A stretch of DNA of 64,000 nt from the NCBI RefSeq assembly GCF_000633355.1, contig NZ_AYMQ01000040.1:29266-93265 (forward strand), read 5' to 3'. Of the stretch, positions 52,559 to 63,239 are shown piece by piece; position 1 is the first letter of the stretch, and the number at the start of each line of letters is the position of its first letter. The notes below the pieces were generated by a model. That model saw nothing but the letters and a program-made list of their open reading frames with translations. It was not told the DNA's origin and made no database searches. The stretch comes from Serratia sp. H1w (GTDB lineage Bacteria > Pseudomonadota > Gammaproteobacteria > Enterobacterales > Enterobacteriaceae). Made by a program: the position numbers and the translations under genes.

Positions 52559-54964
52559 ATGTCACAGCCTATGCTCAAAAAGGACGTTTTTCTGGCTGCA
52601 CTGACTCGTCAGTGGCAGCGTTTTGGCCTCAGCTCCGCACAGCAGATGACCCAGCATCAATGGTGGGAGGCAGTGAGTGCCGCTCTCGCCGAACAGTTGG
52701 CTGCGCAACCTGCGCCGCGTAAAAGCAGCAAGCCGTTGCGCCATGTGAACTACATCTCGATGGAATTCCTGATTGGCCGTCTGACCGCCAACAACCTGAT
52801 CAACCTTGGCTGGTACGATACCGTTGAAGCCGCGTTGGCAGAGCAGGACGTCAAGCTGGCAGATCTGCTGGAGCAGGAAACCGATCCGGCGTTGGGTAAC
52901 GGTGGCCTTGGGCGTCTGGCTGCTTGCTTCCTGGACTCGATGGCAACAGTAGAACAACCGGCTACCGGTTATGGGCTGAACTATCAATACGGGCTATTCC
53001 GCCAGTCGTTCAAAGAGGGCCATCAGCAGGAGGCACCGGATAACTGGCAACGTGAGAGCTATCCATGGTTCCGCCACAATGCGGCGCTGAGCGTGGATGT
53101 TGGAATTGGTGGCAAGGTAGAGAAACTGGCCGATGGCCGCCAACTGTGGCACCCGGAGTTTACCCTGCGTGGTGAAGCCTGGGATCTGCCGGTGCTGGGC
53201 TTCCGTAACGGAGTCACCCAGCCACTGCGCCTGTGGCAGGCAACGCATGCTCATCCATTCGATCTGGGGGATTTCAACGACGGCAAATTCCTGCAGGCGG
53301 AAAAGCAGGGTGTTGAAGCCGCCAAGTTGACCAAGGTGCTCTATCCGAATGACAACCATCAGGCTGGCAAACGCCTGCGCCTGATGCAGCAGTATTTCCA
53401 GTGTGCCTGCTCGGTGGCCGATATTCTGCGTAAGCACCATCTGGCCGGGCGCAAGATTGAGGAGTTGCCGAAGTACGAAGTGATCCAACTCAACGACACC
53501 CACCCAACCATCGCGATCCCAGAGCTGCTGCGTATTCTGCTCGATGAGCACCAGTTGGATTGGGATGCGGCCTGGGCGATCACCAGCAAGACCTTTGCCT
53601 ATACCAACCACACCCTGATGCCGGAAGCCCTGGAGTGCTGGGATGAGAAGCTGGTTCGCAGCCTGTTGCCGCGCCACTTCGCCATCATCAAACAGATCAA
53701 CGCCAACTTTAAGCAACTGGTGGATAAACACTGGCCGGGCGATGACGCCGTTTGGGCCAAGCTGGCGGTGCACCACGGCAAGCAGGTGCGCATGGCAAAC
53801 CTGTGTGTAGTCAGCGGTTTTGCGGTTAACGGCGTAGCTCAGTTGCACTCGGATCTGGTGGTCAAAGATCTGTTCCCGGAATATCACCAGCTGTGGCCGA
53901 ACAAATTCCACAACGTCACCAACGGCATTACGCCGCGCCGCTGGCTCAAGCAGTGTAACCCGGCGTTGTCTGGCTTGATCGACACCACGCTGAAAGTTGA
54001 ATGGGCCAACGATCTCGATGCGCTGAAGGGGCTGGAAAAATATGCCGAAGACGCCGCCTTCCGCGAGCAGTATCAGCAGATCAAGCGCGATAACAAGGTG
54101 ATCCTGGCCAATTACGTGCACAGCGTCATGGGGCTGACGCTCAACCCGGATGCGATCTTCGACGTGCAGATCAAACGCCTGCACGAATACAAACGTCAGC
54201 ACCTGAACCTGCTGCACATCCTTTCGCTGTATCGTCAGTTGCGGGATAACCCGGATCTGGACATTGTGCCACGCGTGTTCCTGTTTGGTGCCAAAGCCGC
54301 GCCGGGCTACTACTTGGCGAAGAACATCATCTATGCGATCAATCAGGCCGCAGAGAAGATCAATAACGATCCGATCGTCAAGGATCGCCTGAAAGTGGCC
54401 TTTATCCCGGATTACCGCGTTTCCGTGGCGGAACTGATGATCCCGGCGGCGGACATTTCCGAGCAGGTCTCGACGGCGGGTAAAGAAGCCTCTGGCACCG
54501 GCAACATGAAACTGGCGTTGAACGGTGCACTGACCGTTGGCACGCTGGACGGGGCCAACGTCGAGATTGCCGAGCAGGTCGGCGAAGACAACATCTTCAT
54601 CTTCGGTAACACCGTGGAGCAGGTCAAGGCGCTGTTGGCCAAGGGCTATGATCCGCTGAGCTATCGCAAGAAAGACAAACACCTGAAAGCGATCCTGGAC
54701 GAACTGGCCAGCGGCGCATTCAGCCACGGTGACAAGCACGCTTTCGATATGATGCTGCACAGCCTGTTGGAAGGCGGCGATCCGTATCTGGTGCTGGCGG
54801 ACTTTGCTTCCTACTGCGAAGCTCAACGGCAGGTAGACAAACTGTATCGTGACCGCGACGAATGGACGCGCCGCACTATCCTTAACACCGCGCGCGTAGG
54901 CATGTTCAGCTCGGATCGTTCGATCCGTGACTATCAGCAACGCATTTGGCAAGCCAAGCGTTAA
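52559..54964 (+). CDS. malP: Maltodextrin phosphorylase
   Basis: This 801-residue GT35 phosphorylase (E. coli 797) degrades linear maltodextrins to glucose-1-phosphate. The pyridoxal phosphate site is [19 protein letters not shown]; the family stretches [19 protein letters not shown] and [14 protein letters not shown] are present. It is closer to E. coli MalP than to the GlgP of this window. malQ starts nine bases after it. A 681-codon open frame runs antisense through most of the gene and is treated as a shadow. Confidence 0.95.
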   Translation: MSQPMLKKDVFLAALTRQWQRFGLSSAQQMTQHQWWEAVSAALAEQLAAQPAPRKSSKPLRHVNYISMEFLIGRLTANNLINLGWYDTVEAALAEQDVKLADLLEQETDPALGNGGLGRLAACFLDSMATVEQPATGYGLNYQYGLFRQSFKEGHQQEAPDNWQRESYPWFRHNAALSVDVGIGGKVEKLADGRQLWHPEFTLRGEAWDLPVLGFRNGVTQPLRLWQATHAHPFDLGDFNDGKFLQAEKQGVEAAKLTKVLYPNDNHQAGKRLRLMQQYFQCACSVADILRKHHLAGRKIEELPKYEVIQLNDTHPTIAIPELLRILLDEHQLDWDAAWAITSKTFAYTNHTLMPEALECWDEKLVRSLLPRHFAIIKQINANFKQLVDKHWPGDDAVWAKLAVHHGKQVRMANLCVVSGFAVNGVAQLHSDLVVKDLFPEYHQLWPNKFHNVTNGITPRRWLKQCNPALSGLIDTTLKVEWANDLDALKGLEKYAEDAAFREQYQQIKRDNKVILANYVHSVMGLTLNPDAIFDVQIKRLHEYKRQHLNLLHILSLYRQLRDNPDLDIVPRVFLFGAKAAPGYYLAKNIIYAINQAAEKINNDPIVKDRLKVAFIPDYRVSVAELMIPAADISEQVSTAGKEASGTGNMKLALNGALTVGTLDGANVEIAEQVGEDNIFIFGNTVEQVKALLAKGYDPLSYRKKDKHLKAILDELASGAFSHGDKHAFDMMLHSLLEGGDPYLVLADFASYCEAQRQVDKLYRDRDEWTRRTILNTARVGMFSSDRSIRDYQQRIWQAKR

Positions 54965-54973
54965 GGAGTGCGA

Positions 54974-57055
54974 ATGAGTAAAGGTATCGATCAGGTAGCA
55001 GCCCAGGCTGGGATTGCTGCCGATTACATCAATGCCCATGGCCAGCGGCAGGCGACGCCGCTGGAAACCAAACGTAAGCTGTTGGCGGCGATGAACCCTG
55101 CATCATTGCAACCGTCAACGGCTCCCTTGCCGGCAGTGAAGGTTGTTTATCACGGTAACCCGGTGGCGCTGCCGCTGGGCGGAGAAGGCGAGTTTCATTG
55201 GGTGTTGTTGCGTGAGGACGGAAGCCAGCAACAGGGCCGGGCCTGCGCACATAAAACGTTGACCCTGCCGGGTGAATTACCGCTCGGCTATCACCAGCTC
55301 ACTTTGCAGCAGGGTGAGCAGCAATGGGCCTGCCGGCTGATTGTCGCGCCCAAGCGTTGCTACGAGCCGGATGCCTTGCTGACCGGTAAGAAGCTGTGGG
55401 GAGCCTGCGTACAGCTCTACACGCTGCGATCCGAGCGTAACTGGGGTATTGGGGATTTTGGCGATCTGCGGGCAATGGTCGGCGAAGTGGGTGAACGCGG
55501 TGGGGCCTTTATCGGACTCAACCCGATCCACGCGCTGTATCCGGCCAGCCCGGAAAGCGCCAGCCCTTATAGCCCGTCGTCACGCCGTTGGTTGAACGTG
55601 GTGTATATCGACGTCAACGTGGTGGAAGATTTCCAGCTTAGCCAGGCCGCGCAAAAATGGTGGCAGAAAGCCACGACGCAAAAACTGTTGGCTAAGGCAC
55701 GCAATAGCGATCTGGTGGACTACAGCACGGTAACGGAATTGAAGCTGGCGGCATTGAAGCTGGCTTTCCCGCATTTCCAGGCGCGTAAGCCGCAGGATGC
55801 GCTGAAGCAGGAGTTTGAACGCTTCGTTGGGGAGGGGGGCAGCAGCCTGTATCAGCAGGCGGCGTACGATGCGTTACATGCCCATCTCATCACTCAAGAC
55901 AGCACCATGTGGGGCTGGCCAGCCTGGCCGGAGGAATATCAGCAGGGTAATAGCCCGGCGGTGGAAACCTTCTGTAAGCAGCACGAGGATGAGGTTAGCT
56001 TCTACCTGTGGCTGCAATGGTTGGCGGCCCGCCAGTTTGCCGAGTGCTTCAGCCAAAGCCAGCAGCGGCAGATGCCGATTGGCCTGTATCGCGATCTGGC
56101 GGTCGGGGTGGCCGAGGGGGGAGTGGAAACCTGGTGTGAGCGTGAGCTGTATTGCATGCAAGCCTCGGTAGGTGCTCCGCCGGATATCCTCGGGCCGCTG
56201 GGGCAAAACTGGGGCCTGCCGCCGATGGATCCGCATGTGATGGTGGCGCGGGGCTATCAGCCGTTTATCGATTTGCTGCGGGCCAATATGACCAGTTGCG
56301 GTGCCTTGCGTATCGATCACGTGATGGCGATGCTGCGCTTATGGTGGATCCCTTACGGCGAAACGGCCGATCACGGTGCCTATGTGAAATACCCGGTTGA
56401 CGATCTGCTGGCGCTGTTGGCCTTGGAGAGTCAGCGTCATCGCTGCATGGTGATTGGGGAAGATCTGGGAACCGTGCCGGTGGAGATTGTCGGCAAGCTG
56501 CGTGATAGCGGCGTCTATTCCTATAAGGTGCTGTATTTCGAGCATGATGCCGATAAGCAGTTCCGTGCGCCGCAGTCTTATCCGGTGCAGGCGATGGCGA
56601 CCATTACCACTCACGATCTGCCAACGCTGCGTGGTTACTGGCAAAGCGGCGATCTGACGCTCGGCAACCAACTGGGGTTATACCCGGATGCGCAAGTGCT
56701 CAAAGAGCTGTTTGCCGATCGTGAGCGGGCCAAACAGGGGTTGCTGGATGGGCTGCATCGCTACGGTTGTGTCCCGCAAAAGGTGGGTAAGAAAGCCTCA
56801 TTGCTGAGCATGAGTCCGTTGCTGAATCGGGGTCTGCAACGCTATGTGGCAGATAGCGCCAGCGCGCTGTTGGGTCTGCAACCAGAAGACTGGTTAGACA
56901 TGGCGGAACCGGTCAATATTCCCGGTACCAGCAATGAGTATCCAAACTGGCGGCGCAAGCTGAGCCAGACGTTGGAAGCCATGTTTGCCGATCCTGAGGT
57001 TAATCGTTTATTGAAGGATTTGGATAAGCGACGCAGAAAGGTTTCGGTAGGTTAA
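54974..57055 (+). CDS. malQ: 4-alpha-glucanotransferase (amylomaltase)
   Basis: This 693-residue GH77 enzyme (E. coli 694) transfers glucan segments between maltodextrins and so lets cells use maltose. Catalytic regions are GALRIDHVMAMLRLWW (nucleophile Asp), VIGEDLGTVP (acid Glu) and TTHDLPTLRGYW. The ATG at 54974 lies five bases after AAGGAG; the GTG two codons upstream overlaps that site and is rejected. It forms an operon with malP and ends at a strong terminator. Confidence 0.95.
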   Translation: MSKGIDQVAAQAGIAADYINAHGQRQATPLETKRKLLAAMNPASLQPSTAPLPAVKVVYHGNPVALPLGGEGEFHWVLLREDGSQQQGRACAHKTLTLPGELPLGYHQLTLQQGEQQWACRLIVAPKRCYEPDALLTGKKLWGACVQLYTLRSERNWGIGDFGDLRAMVGEVGERGGAFIGLNPIHALYPASPESASPYSPSSRRWLNVVYIDVNVVEDFQLSQAAQKWWQKATTQKLLAKARNSDLVDYSTVTELKLAALKLAFPHFQARKPQDALKQEFERFVGEGGSSLYQQAAYDALHAHLITQDSTMWGWPAWPEEYQQGNSPAVETFCKQHEDEVSFYLWLQWLAARQFAECFSQSQQRQMPIGLYRDLAVGVAEGGVETWCERELYCMQASVGAPPDILGPLGQNWGLPPMDPHVMVARGYQPFIDLLRANMTSCGALRIDHVMAMLRLWWIPYGETADHGAYVKYPVDDLLALLALESQRHRCMVIGEDLGTVPVEIVGKLRDSGVYSYKVLYFEHDADKQFRAPQSYPVQAMATITTHDLPTLRGYWQSGDLTLGNQLGLYPDAQVLKELFADRERAKQGLLDGLHRYGCVPQKVGKKASLLSMSPLLNRGLQRYVADSASALLGLQPEDWLDMAEPVNIPGTSNEYPNWRRKLSQTLEAMFADPEVNRLLKDLDKRRRKVSVG

Positions 57056-57062
57056 ATACACA

Positions 57063-57087
57063 GGGGGTTGGCAAGCCAACCCCCTTT
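57063..57087. terminator. Terminator between malQ and nfuA
   Basis: GGGGGTTGGC (57063-57072) pairs with GCCAACCCCC (57075-57084) around AA, followed by TTT on the plus strand. It lies between converging genes. Confidence 0.75.
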
Positions 57088-57094
57088 GCGAGTA

Positions 57095-57670
57095 TCAGTA
57101 GTAGGAGTGATCGCCGCGCTGGTGTTCGGTGAGATCGCGCACGCCTTTCAGTTCCGGGAACTTTTGCAGCAGCTCTTTCTCGATCCCTTCCTTCAGCGTG
57201 ACATCCACCATCGAACAACCGTTGCAACCGCCGCCGAACTGCAAGATGGCCAGTGCGTCGTCGGTGATTTCCATCAGCGTAACGCGGCCACCGTGGCCAG
57301 CCAGCTGCGGGTTGATCTGTGATTGCAGCACGTATTCTACGCGCTCCATCAGCGGCGCATTGTCGTCGACTTTACGCATTTTGGCGTTAGGCGCTTTCAG
57401 CGTCAGCTGTGAGCCGAGCTGATCGGTGACGAAGTCGATTTCGGCATCGTCCAGATAAGGCGCGCTCAACTCATCGACGTAAGCGGACAGCCTCTCAAAT
57501 TTGAGTTCGGTGTCGGTTGCTTCCACCGCGTCTGGCGGGCAATAAGAGACACCGCATTCGGCCGTCGGCGTACCCGGATTGATCACGAATACGCGGATTT
57601 GGGTGCCTTCTTCTTGGCTTGCCAGCAGTTTGGCAAAGTGTTCCTGTGCAGCATCTGTTATACGGATCAT
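57095..57670 (-). CDS. nfuA: Iron-sulfur cluster carrier NfuA
   Basis: This 191-residue protein (E. coli 191) delivers Fe4S4 clusters to target enzymes, notably under iron starvation or oxidative stress. An N-terminal degenerate A-type carrier domain (about 1-95) is joined to a C-terminal Nfu domain with the cluster ligands C149 and C152 in GGGCNGCSM. Ribosome-binding is weak. It is separated by 58 bases from gntX, which lies upstream in the same direction. Confidence 0.95.
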   Translation of the reverse strand: MIRITDAAQEHFAKLLASQEEGTQIRVFVINPGTPTAECGVSYCPPDAVEATDTELKFERLSAYVDELSAPYLDDAEIDFVTDQLGSQLTLKAPNAKMRKVDDNAPLMERVEYVLQSQINPQLAGHGGRVTLMEITDDALAILQFGGGCNGCSMVDVTLKEGIEKELLQKFPELKGVRDLTEHQRGDHSYY

Positions 57671-57728
57671 AGCATTAGCTCAATAGTTGACTTCTATAGT
57701 AGGTTATAATACGCCCATTGCCCTGGTA

Positions 57729-58412
57729 CTACAACGTGCGGCAAACGCACCAAATCTGCAATGAGGCGACGCCCTGACGCTGTAACAGTGTAGCGATTTC
57801 CGCCATGGTGCTGCCAGTGGTAACCACATCATCCAGCAGTGCTACATGCCTGCCAGCCAGATCCTCATCACAACGGAAAGCACCGCGCAGATTACGCCGC
57901 CGCAGGCGCGCTATCAATTGCTGTTGTGGCGCCGTCGCCCTGATCCGGCGCAATGCCGCAGGGTGATATTCACAGCTCAACCAGCGGGCCAGTGGTCGAG
58001 CCAGCAGATCGCTTTGGTTATAACCGCGCCGCCAGCAGCGTTTATCCTGTAAGGGTACCGCTAAAATCACTTCCGGTCTGTTCAGATGTTGCTCTCGGTG
58101 TGCTTGCAGCCAGTGCAGCAGGATCAAACGGGCCAGCGTGGGAGCCAGCGCCGGTGTCTGCTGGAACTTGAAATTTCTGACCAGGGTGCTGATGGGCGGG
58201 CGGTAATCTGTGGCAAATACCAGCGCTTGCCAAGGGGGCGGTTTTTGCAGGCATCGCCCACAGGGCTGATGGGGATCGCTACTGGGCAAGCCGCAAGTAG
58301 GACAGCAACAGGGTTTTACGGGCAGCGAGCGTAGGCAGTAGCTACAGATGCCCTGTTGCATTAGCCGCAATGGCTGTCGGCATAGCCAACAGCGGCTGTG
58401 GATTGGTAGCAT
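57729..58412 (-). CDS. gntX: ComF-family phosphoribosyltransferase-like protein GntX
   Basis: This 227-residue protein (E. coli GntX 227) has an N-terminal zinc-ribbon-like part with Cys pairs C8/C11, C23/C26, C37/C40 and C51/C54, and a C-terminal type I phosphoribosyltransferase domain with the signature LLDDVVTTGST. It belongs to the ComF family; the role in enterics is uncertain, with a link to use of DNA as nutrient reported. The ATG at 58412 has a near-perfect GGAGGTGA site; an open frame 83 codons longer is rejected. It is divergent from bioH. Confidence 0.93.
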   Translation of the reverse strand: MLPIHSRCWLCRQPLRLMQQGICSYCLRSLPVKPCCCPTCGLPSSDPHQPCGRCLQKPPPWQALVFATDYRPPISTLVRNFKFQQTPALAPTLARLILLHWLQAHREQHLNRPEVILAVPLQDKRCWRRGYNQSDLLARPLARWLSCEYHPAALRRIRATAPQQQLIARLRRRNLRGAFRCDEDLAGRHVALLDDVVTTGSTMAEIATLLQRQGVASLQIWCVCRTL

Positions 58413-58444
58413 AGCGTCACCTCCTTTTAACAGGATACTAATTG

Positions 58445-59215
58445 ATGACAGAGCTGTACTGGCAAACGATAGGTGAAGGCGATCGCGATCTTGTGCTGCT
58501 GCACGGATGGGGACTGAATGCCGAGGTCTGGGGTTGCACGTTGGAGCGATTGGCTCCGCATTTTCGTCTGCACCTGGTGGACTTACCGGGCTATGGCCGC
58601 AGCCAGGGTTATGGAGCCGTCTCGTTAACGCAGATGGCGCAGATAGTGCTGGCCGCCGCACCCAAGCAGGCTTATTGGCTGGGCTGGTCCCTCGGTGGGC
58701 TGGTGGCAGGGCAGATCGCCCTTATGCAGTCTGAGCGGGTGACCGGGCTGATCACCGTGGCTTCTTCGCCCTGCTTTACGGCGCACGATGCGTGGCCGGG
58801 GATCCGCCCGGAAGTGCTCAGTGGCTTCCAGCAGCAGCTCAGTCATGATTTTCAGCGCACCGTGGAACGCTTCCTGGCGTTGCAAACGCTGGGCACGGAA
58901 AGCGCCCGTCAGGATGCACGCCAACTGAAAACCGTGGTGCTCAATCAGCCGATGCCAGGCGTTGAGGTGCTTAATGGGGGGCTGGAGATGCTACGCACGG
59001 TCGATCAACGCCAGTCACTGGCGGCACTGACGATGCCGGTACTGCGGATTTATGGCTATCTCGACGGATTGGTGCCGCGCAAAGTCGCATCCCTGCTAGA
59101 CGAAATGTGGCCGAACTCCACCTCGGTGGTGATGGCCAAAGCGGCTCATGCGCCGTTTATTTCTCATCCAGAAGCATTCGCTAACATTATTAATCACTTT
59201 GTCGCAACCGAGTAA
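58445..59215 (+). CDS. bioH: Pimeloyl-ACP methyl ester carboxylesterase BioH
   Basis: This 256-residue alpha/beta hydrolase (E. coli 256) removes the methyl group from pimeloyl-ACP methyl ester, ending pimelate synthesis for biotin. The triad is S82 in GWSLGG, D207 in YGYLDGLV and H235 in KAAHAPF, with the same numbers as E. coli. The ATG at 58445 is preferred by alignment; a TTG one codon upstream is possible. It is divergent from gntX across 32 bases. Confidence 0.95.
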   Translation: MTELYWQTIGEGDRDLVLLHGWGLNAEVWGCTLERLAPHFRLHLVDLPGYGRSQGYGAVSLTQMAQIVLAAAPKQAYWLGWSLGGLVAGQIALMQSERVTGLITVASSPCFTAHDAWPGIRPEVLSGFQQQLSHDFQRTVERFLALQTLGTESARQDARQLKTVVLNQPMPGVEVLNGGLEMLRTVDQRQSLAALTMPVLRIYGYLDGLVPRKVASLLDEMWPNSTSVVMAKAAHAPFISHPEAFANIINHFVATE

Positions 59216-59514
59216 GGATGCGGTCTGGCGGGGATATCTTATTGATTACAGATTATAAAAGCACAAAACAGCGGTAAAAAATTAATCAATGGGTGGATAA
59301 AAATCGAACCTGTTCGATACTTGAAGAGGTAAATGCGTGGCTGCAAGGTGAATATGTCCGTATCAATTTTCACTTTGGCGATTTGTTTCTGGGCAGAGAG
59401 AGCTTCGTCAGGGAAAGCAACGAAGCTGTTAGACGTCGCGGTAGCCAAGCTCGATGACGCATTTGTTGTTAGTCGCTTTCATAAAAACTAATTTATCCAT
59501 TGAGAGGTATTGTC
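59216..59514 (+). other. bioH-DUF1471 intergenic region
   Basis: About 300 bases. E. coli has yhgA here, which is absent. A 54-codon plus-strand frame (GTG 59293 to 59457) and an overlapping 69-codon minus-strand frame exist, both without clear ribosome-binding sites. They may be remnants; neither is called a gene. Confidence 0.45.
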
Positions 59515-59799
59515 ATGAAATCATTGAAGATGATCGTTGCGGCGTTGATTGTAGGTTCAGTGTCTTTCGGTTCGATGGCTGCAACCTTGCTCACCAAGGA
59601 CGAGCTGGCTAAGGATCCGGGCAAGTATGAGAAAATTGGTACTGTAACGTCGACCGCCCAAGCGACTGACCCAATGGATTTGAAAGAAGAGCTGTCCAAG
59701 CTGGCCGATGAGAAAGGCGGCCAATACTATGTCGTGCTGGCTGCTCGTGAGCACGGCAAATTCAGCGCAGTAGCTGAAGTATATAAAGACAAGAAATAA
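59515..59799 (+). CDS. DUF1471 (YhcN/BhsA family) periplasmic protein
   Basis: This 94-residue protein has a signal peptide (MKSLKMIVAALIVGSVSFGSMAA, cleavage after about residue 23). The mature domain of about 70 residues has the DUF1471 pattern: KIGTVTSTAQATDPMDLKEELSKLADEKGG, then YYVVLAAREHGKFSAVAEVYKDK. Family members such as YhcN and BhsA are small, stress-induced periplasmic proteins of unclear mechanism. The ATG at 59515 has GAGAGG upstream. It is monocistronic and converges with feoC. Confidence 0.85.
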   Translation: MKSLKMIVAALIVGSVSFGSMAATLLTKDELAKDPGKYEKIGTVTSTAQATDPMDLKEELSKLADEKGGQYYVVLAAREHGKFSAVAEVYKDKK

Positions 59800-59808
59800 T
59801 CTCTAAGC

Positions 59809-59838
59809 CAGGGGCGCAGGTAAATTATCGCGCCCCTG
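59809..59838. terminator. Hairpin between the DUF1471 gene and feoC
   Basis: CAGGGGCGC (59809-59817) pairs with GCGCCCCTG (59830-59838) around 12 bases. It lies between converging genes. Confidence 0.6.
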
Positions 59839-59841
59839 TAT

Positions 59842-60081
59842 TTACCCCTTCAGACGATAAATCACCGTTTTACACGCCAGCCCTTCCGGGCAACTCTTGC
59901 AACTGCCACTCAGACATTCGCTGCTGTCGAGCTCAAGCCGTTCAACTTTCCCTAACGCTGTCAAACGCTCCAGCATGGCCTCAACCAAGGGTAAGGGTGT
60001 CGCCAGTTGGTGGCTCAGCTGTTGCGCCTGAGCGCCGCCCTGCAGGGCTAGCGCATCACGGAGTTGCAGCAGGCTGGCCAT
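59842..60081 (-). CDS. feoC: Ferrous iron transport accessory protein FeoC
   Basis: This 79-residue winged-helix protein (E. coli 78) carries four Cys residues, C56, C61, C64 and C70, in a wing loop thought to bind an iron-sulfur cluster. Proposed roles are regulation of feo or protection of FeoB from proteolysis. Its ATG shares one base with the feoB stop codon, so it is translationally coupled to feoB. Confidence 0.92.
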   Translation of the reverse strand: MASLLQLRDALALQGGAQAQQLSHQLATPLPLVEAMLERLTALGKVERLELDSSECLSGSCKSCPEGLACKTVIYRLKG

Positions 60082-62396
60082 CAGTGACAGTCACCCTGCG
60101 AACTTTGGCAACAGGATGCCGAGGCGGCGCTACGCAAGCGGATCGTTACGCGGCTACGTGCCTTGCGCAAGCCCAATAGCACCAGCGCATTGAACAGCAG
60201 CACGATCAGGATCGCCGTGGCGCTGTATTGCGGATGCTGGCTGAAGGTTGCGGCCTGATAGAACAACGTTGCCAGCGAGTAGGCCACATTCAGTCCCCAC
60301 AGGATAGAGAAGGTCATCCAGCCACGGCTGGATTCCCGCGCAATGGCACCCATCACCGAAACGCAGGGCACATACAGCAACACGAAGATCAGATAGCTAT
60401 AGGCCGAGATTGACGTGCCAAATTTGCTGCTCATCATGCCCATCGAACCGACACCCATTTCACCATCGCCCTTGCTGGCTTCGATTGGGTTGGAGAGGAC
60501 GCTCAGGCTGAAGGTATTCTTCAGACCTTGCCAGGTTTCGTTGACGGCGGCACCCAGTTCATCAAGCAGATTGAAATTAGCGGCATCGAAGTGCTCATTG
60601 GTGATGTTTTCTGCGGTGTACAGCGTGTTGAGCGTCCCGACCACCACTTCTTTGGCCATCGCCCCTGTCACCAGCCCAACGGTGGCCTGCCAGTTATCAT
60701 TATGCACGCCCATTGGCTGCAATAACGGTGTCAGCACCTTGGAGACGGAGGCCAAGGCGGAATCATTGATGCTGTCTACCGGCTGGCCGCTGAACGAGAA
60801 GCTGTTCAAACCGCCAATAAAGATACTGGCAATCACGATCACTTTCCCGGCGCGCAGCACGAAACCCTTCAGGCGCTGCCAGGTTTGCAGCAGCAGGCTT
60901 TTCAGATGCGGCACGTGGTAAACCGGCAATTCCATCACGAACGGCGATGCTTCACCGCGCATGATGGTGTATTTCAACACCAGGCCAGTGAGAATGGCGA
61001 CCACGATGCCAAGCATATACAGTGAGAACACCACGCCCGCGCCATCCTGGCCAAAGAAGGCGGCGGCAAAAACGGCAAAAATGGCCAAGCGTGCGCCGCA
61101 GGACATAAATGGCGCCATCATGATGGTGATCAGGCGCTCACGCGGAGCATCCAGGGTGCGTGCACCCATAATCGATGGCACGTTACAGCCAAAACCGACG
61201 ATCAGCGGGACAAAGGATTTACCCGGCAGCCCGAGCGCCTGCATCAGGCGATCCATAACAAATGCCGCACGGGCCATATAGCCCGAGTCTTCCAGGAATG
61301 ACAGGAACAGGTACATCATGCCGATCTGGGGAACCAGCGGCAGCACGGTATTGATACCGCCCCCCACGCCCTGCGCCAGGAAAACGGTCAGCCACTGCGG
61401 GAAATGCAGGGTATAACCGACCCACTGGATACCCTGGATAAAGATCGCCGCCGAACCGAGATCGAAGATCGGTTGCAGCGCGCCGCCGATGTTGATCGCC
61501 AATACGAACATGATGTACATCACCAGCAGGAAGATCGGTACCCCCAGCCAGCGGTTGAGGATCACCCGATCCAGCACTTCCGTCAGACGGTTTGGCAGCG
61601 CCTGCTGTGAGTTGCTGACCGCATCGCAAATGGTGGCGATCGACTGGTAGCGGGCATCGGCAATCACCAGCGCGGGATCTTCCTGATGCTGCTGTTGCAG
61701 CGCCAGTCGGGCCTGTGGCAGCAGCTCGGTGGCTTTACCGGCCAACTGATGGCTGTAGATGTCGCCTTCCAGCATTTGCAGGGCCAGCCAGCGCCGCTGC
61801 TCGGTAGGCAGTTGTTGAGGCATAGCCTCGGTCAGCGTCGTGATTTCGTTTAGTAATAGGGGTGGATAGGACACCAGCGCTTTCAACTGATTGAAACGGT
61901 GGTTGTCGATGGTCTGTTTCAGTAGACCAATGCCGTCAGCCTTGGTGGAAATCATGGACACTACCGGGCAGCCTAGGTGTTCGGCAAGGGCGGTGACATC
62001 GATCTCGATATTCTGGCTTTTGGCAATATCCTGCATGTTCAACGCCACGATGCACGGAATACCCAACTCCAGCAGTTGCAGCGTCAGGTAGAGGTTACGC
62101 TCCAGGTTGGAGGCATCGACCACGTTGATCAGCATATCCGCATCGCCGCTCAGGATGTAGTGACAGGCGATCTGCTCATCCAGCGAGGTTTGCTCAGAGA
62201 TGGTAGTGAGCGAGTAGGTACCGGGTAAATCAACCAGCGTCACCTGCGACTGCGGCGTCGTAAACTGGCCCTCTTTACGCTCAACCGTCACTCCGGCCCA
62301 GTTACCGACCCGCTGGCGTGCCCCGGTGAGCTGGTTGAACAGCGTTGTCTTGCCCGAGTTCGGGTTGCCGATTAAGCCAATAGTGATTTTTTTCAT
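60081..62396 (-). CDS. feoB: Ferrous iron permease FeoB
   Basis: This 771-residue protein (E. coli 773) imports Fe(II) across the inner membrane. The N-terminal GTPase domain has the G1 motif GNPNSGKT (residues 10-17), DLPGTYSL and NVVD. The membrane part holds two Gate motifs with conserved Cys (GFGCNVPS and PFMSCGARL). It ends with the Cys-rich tail ASCCQSSQGDCH. The ATG at 62396 matches the family, though its ribosome-binding site is poor; a 15-codon extension is rejected. Confidence 0.95.
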   Translation of the reverse strand: MKKITIGLIGNPNSGKTTLFNQLTGARQRVGNWAGVTVERKEGQFTTPQSQVTLVDLPGTYSLTTISEQTSLDEQIACHYILSGDADMLINVVDASNLERNLYLTLQLLELGIPCIVALNMQDIAKSQNIEIDVTALAEHLGCPVVSMISTKADGIGLLKQTIDNHRFNQLKALVSYPPLLLNEITTLTEAMPQQLPTEQRRWLALQMLEGDIYSHQLAGKATELLPQARLALQQQHQEDPALVIADARYQSIATICDAVSNSQQALPNRLTEVLDRVILNRWLGVPIFLLVMYIMFVLAINIGGALQPIFDLGSAAIFIQGIQWVGYTLHFPQWLTVFLAQGVGGGINTVLPLVPQIGMMYLFLSFLEDSGYMARAAFVMDRLMQALGLPGKSFVPLIVGFGCNVPSIMGARTLDAPRERLITIMMAPFMSCGARLAIFAVFAAAFFGQDGAGVVFSLYMLGIVVAILTGLVLKYTIMRGEASPFVMELPVYHVPHLKSLLLQTWQRLKGFVLRAGKVIVIASIFIGGLNSFSFSGQPVDSINDSALASVSKVLTPLLQPMGVHNDNWQATVGLVTGAMAKEVVVGTLNTLYTAENITNEHFDAANFNLLDELGAAVNETWQGLKNTFSLSVLSNPIEASKGDGEMGVGSMGMMSSKFGTSISAYSYLIFVLLYVPCVSVMGAIARESSRGWMTFSILWGLNVAYSLATLFYQAATFSQHPQYSATAILIVLLFNALVLLGLRKARSRVTIRLRSAASASCCQSSQGDCH

Positions 62397-62471
62397 AAAC
62401 CAACGTGATATCAGTGAATTAAATACCTGCCGTGTTTGCACACGGCAACAGCCTGAGGCGGGGATAGCGCG

Positions 62472-62696
62472 TTACGGTTGGCCATCGAGCAGGATCAGGT
62501 CTAAATCTTTCTTCCGCAGCACCAGGCTCACGCGGCGAGTTTTTATTTCTATCGGATCGCCCAGCGGTGCCACGCGCACCACGTCAAACTGCGAGCCAGG
62601 CAACATGCCGAGCGACAGCAACTTCTGGCGGTAGGCTGGGCTGATCTCGCTGGAGAAGCCGGTAATTTTATAGGTATGTTTAGGAAGCAGCTGCAT
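62472..62696 (-). CDS. feoA: Ferrous iron transport protein FeoA
   Basis: This 74-residue SH3-like protein (E. coli 75) works with FeoB in Fe(II) uptake, probably by contact with its GTPase domain. Family stretches are [33 protein letters not shown] lies five bases before the ATG. It is the first gene of feoABC, with a Fur box about 135 bases upstream. Confidence 0.94.
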   Translation of the reverse strand: MQLLPKHTYKITGFSSEISPAYRQKLLSLGMLPGSQFDVVRVAPLGDPIEIKTRRVSLVLRKKDLDLILLDGQP

Positions 62697-62829
62697 ATTG
62701 CCTTCTCAATGCGTTGGGAATTCCCACAGGAATGCCACCTTCAGAACATTTGCTGCCCAGACGACCGGTGAAAAGGTGAATGGGGCCAGAAGCGCCGAGC
62801 TATAAAGCGGAGCAATGAATACGCAGAAT

Positions 62830-62848
62830 CATAGTGATAACCATTATC
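62830..62848 (-). promoter_or_regulatory. Fur box of feoABC
   Basis: On the minus strand GATAATGGTTATCACTATG matches the 19-base Fur consensus at 15 positions. It lies about 135 bases before feoA and implies repression when iron is plentiful. Confidence 0.7.
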
Positions 62849-63239
62849 GTATTCAATACAGAATGTGTGGGTAATTGTAAGTAGCGGCTCATTTAGCTGA
62901 GACGGTTTGCTTGCCTTAGTTTTAGCACTAAGCCCAACGCACTGCAAATGAGCGCAAAAGGTTAATTAAGTTGCAAATTTGTGCATCTCCTTACTTGGAT
63001 GAAACAGTTGTAGCCCTATTGGCTCGGCTGAGATATTCATGGTGCGAAGCTGGTAACATCGATTGCTGTAAATGAGAGGGGTAAGTATTTGTGTTTACGG
63101 CACAATCACCGTTTTGCCAAGACGGTGTTAATAGAGAGTGTTAACAAAGGGGTATTTTTGCTGGTACGGAGGTGGTGGGGGATAGCACCAAACCAGGGAG
63201 CAAAAAATCATCATTTTATTGTTGTGCGTCAAAAATAGG

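Noticed and set aside
35870..54964. glgP and malP as a recent duplication
   Set aside because: Each is closer to its own E. coli counterpart than to the other, so the duplication is ancient and both genes are in their usual operons.
52994..55039. 681-codon open frame antisense to malP and the malQ start
   Set aside because: Its codons mirror malP, whose sequence is strongly conserved; the product looks like a low-complexity shadow with no recognisable domain, and high GC at third positions often opens such frames.
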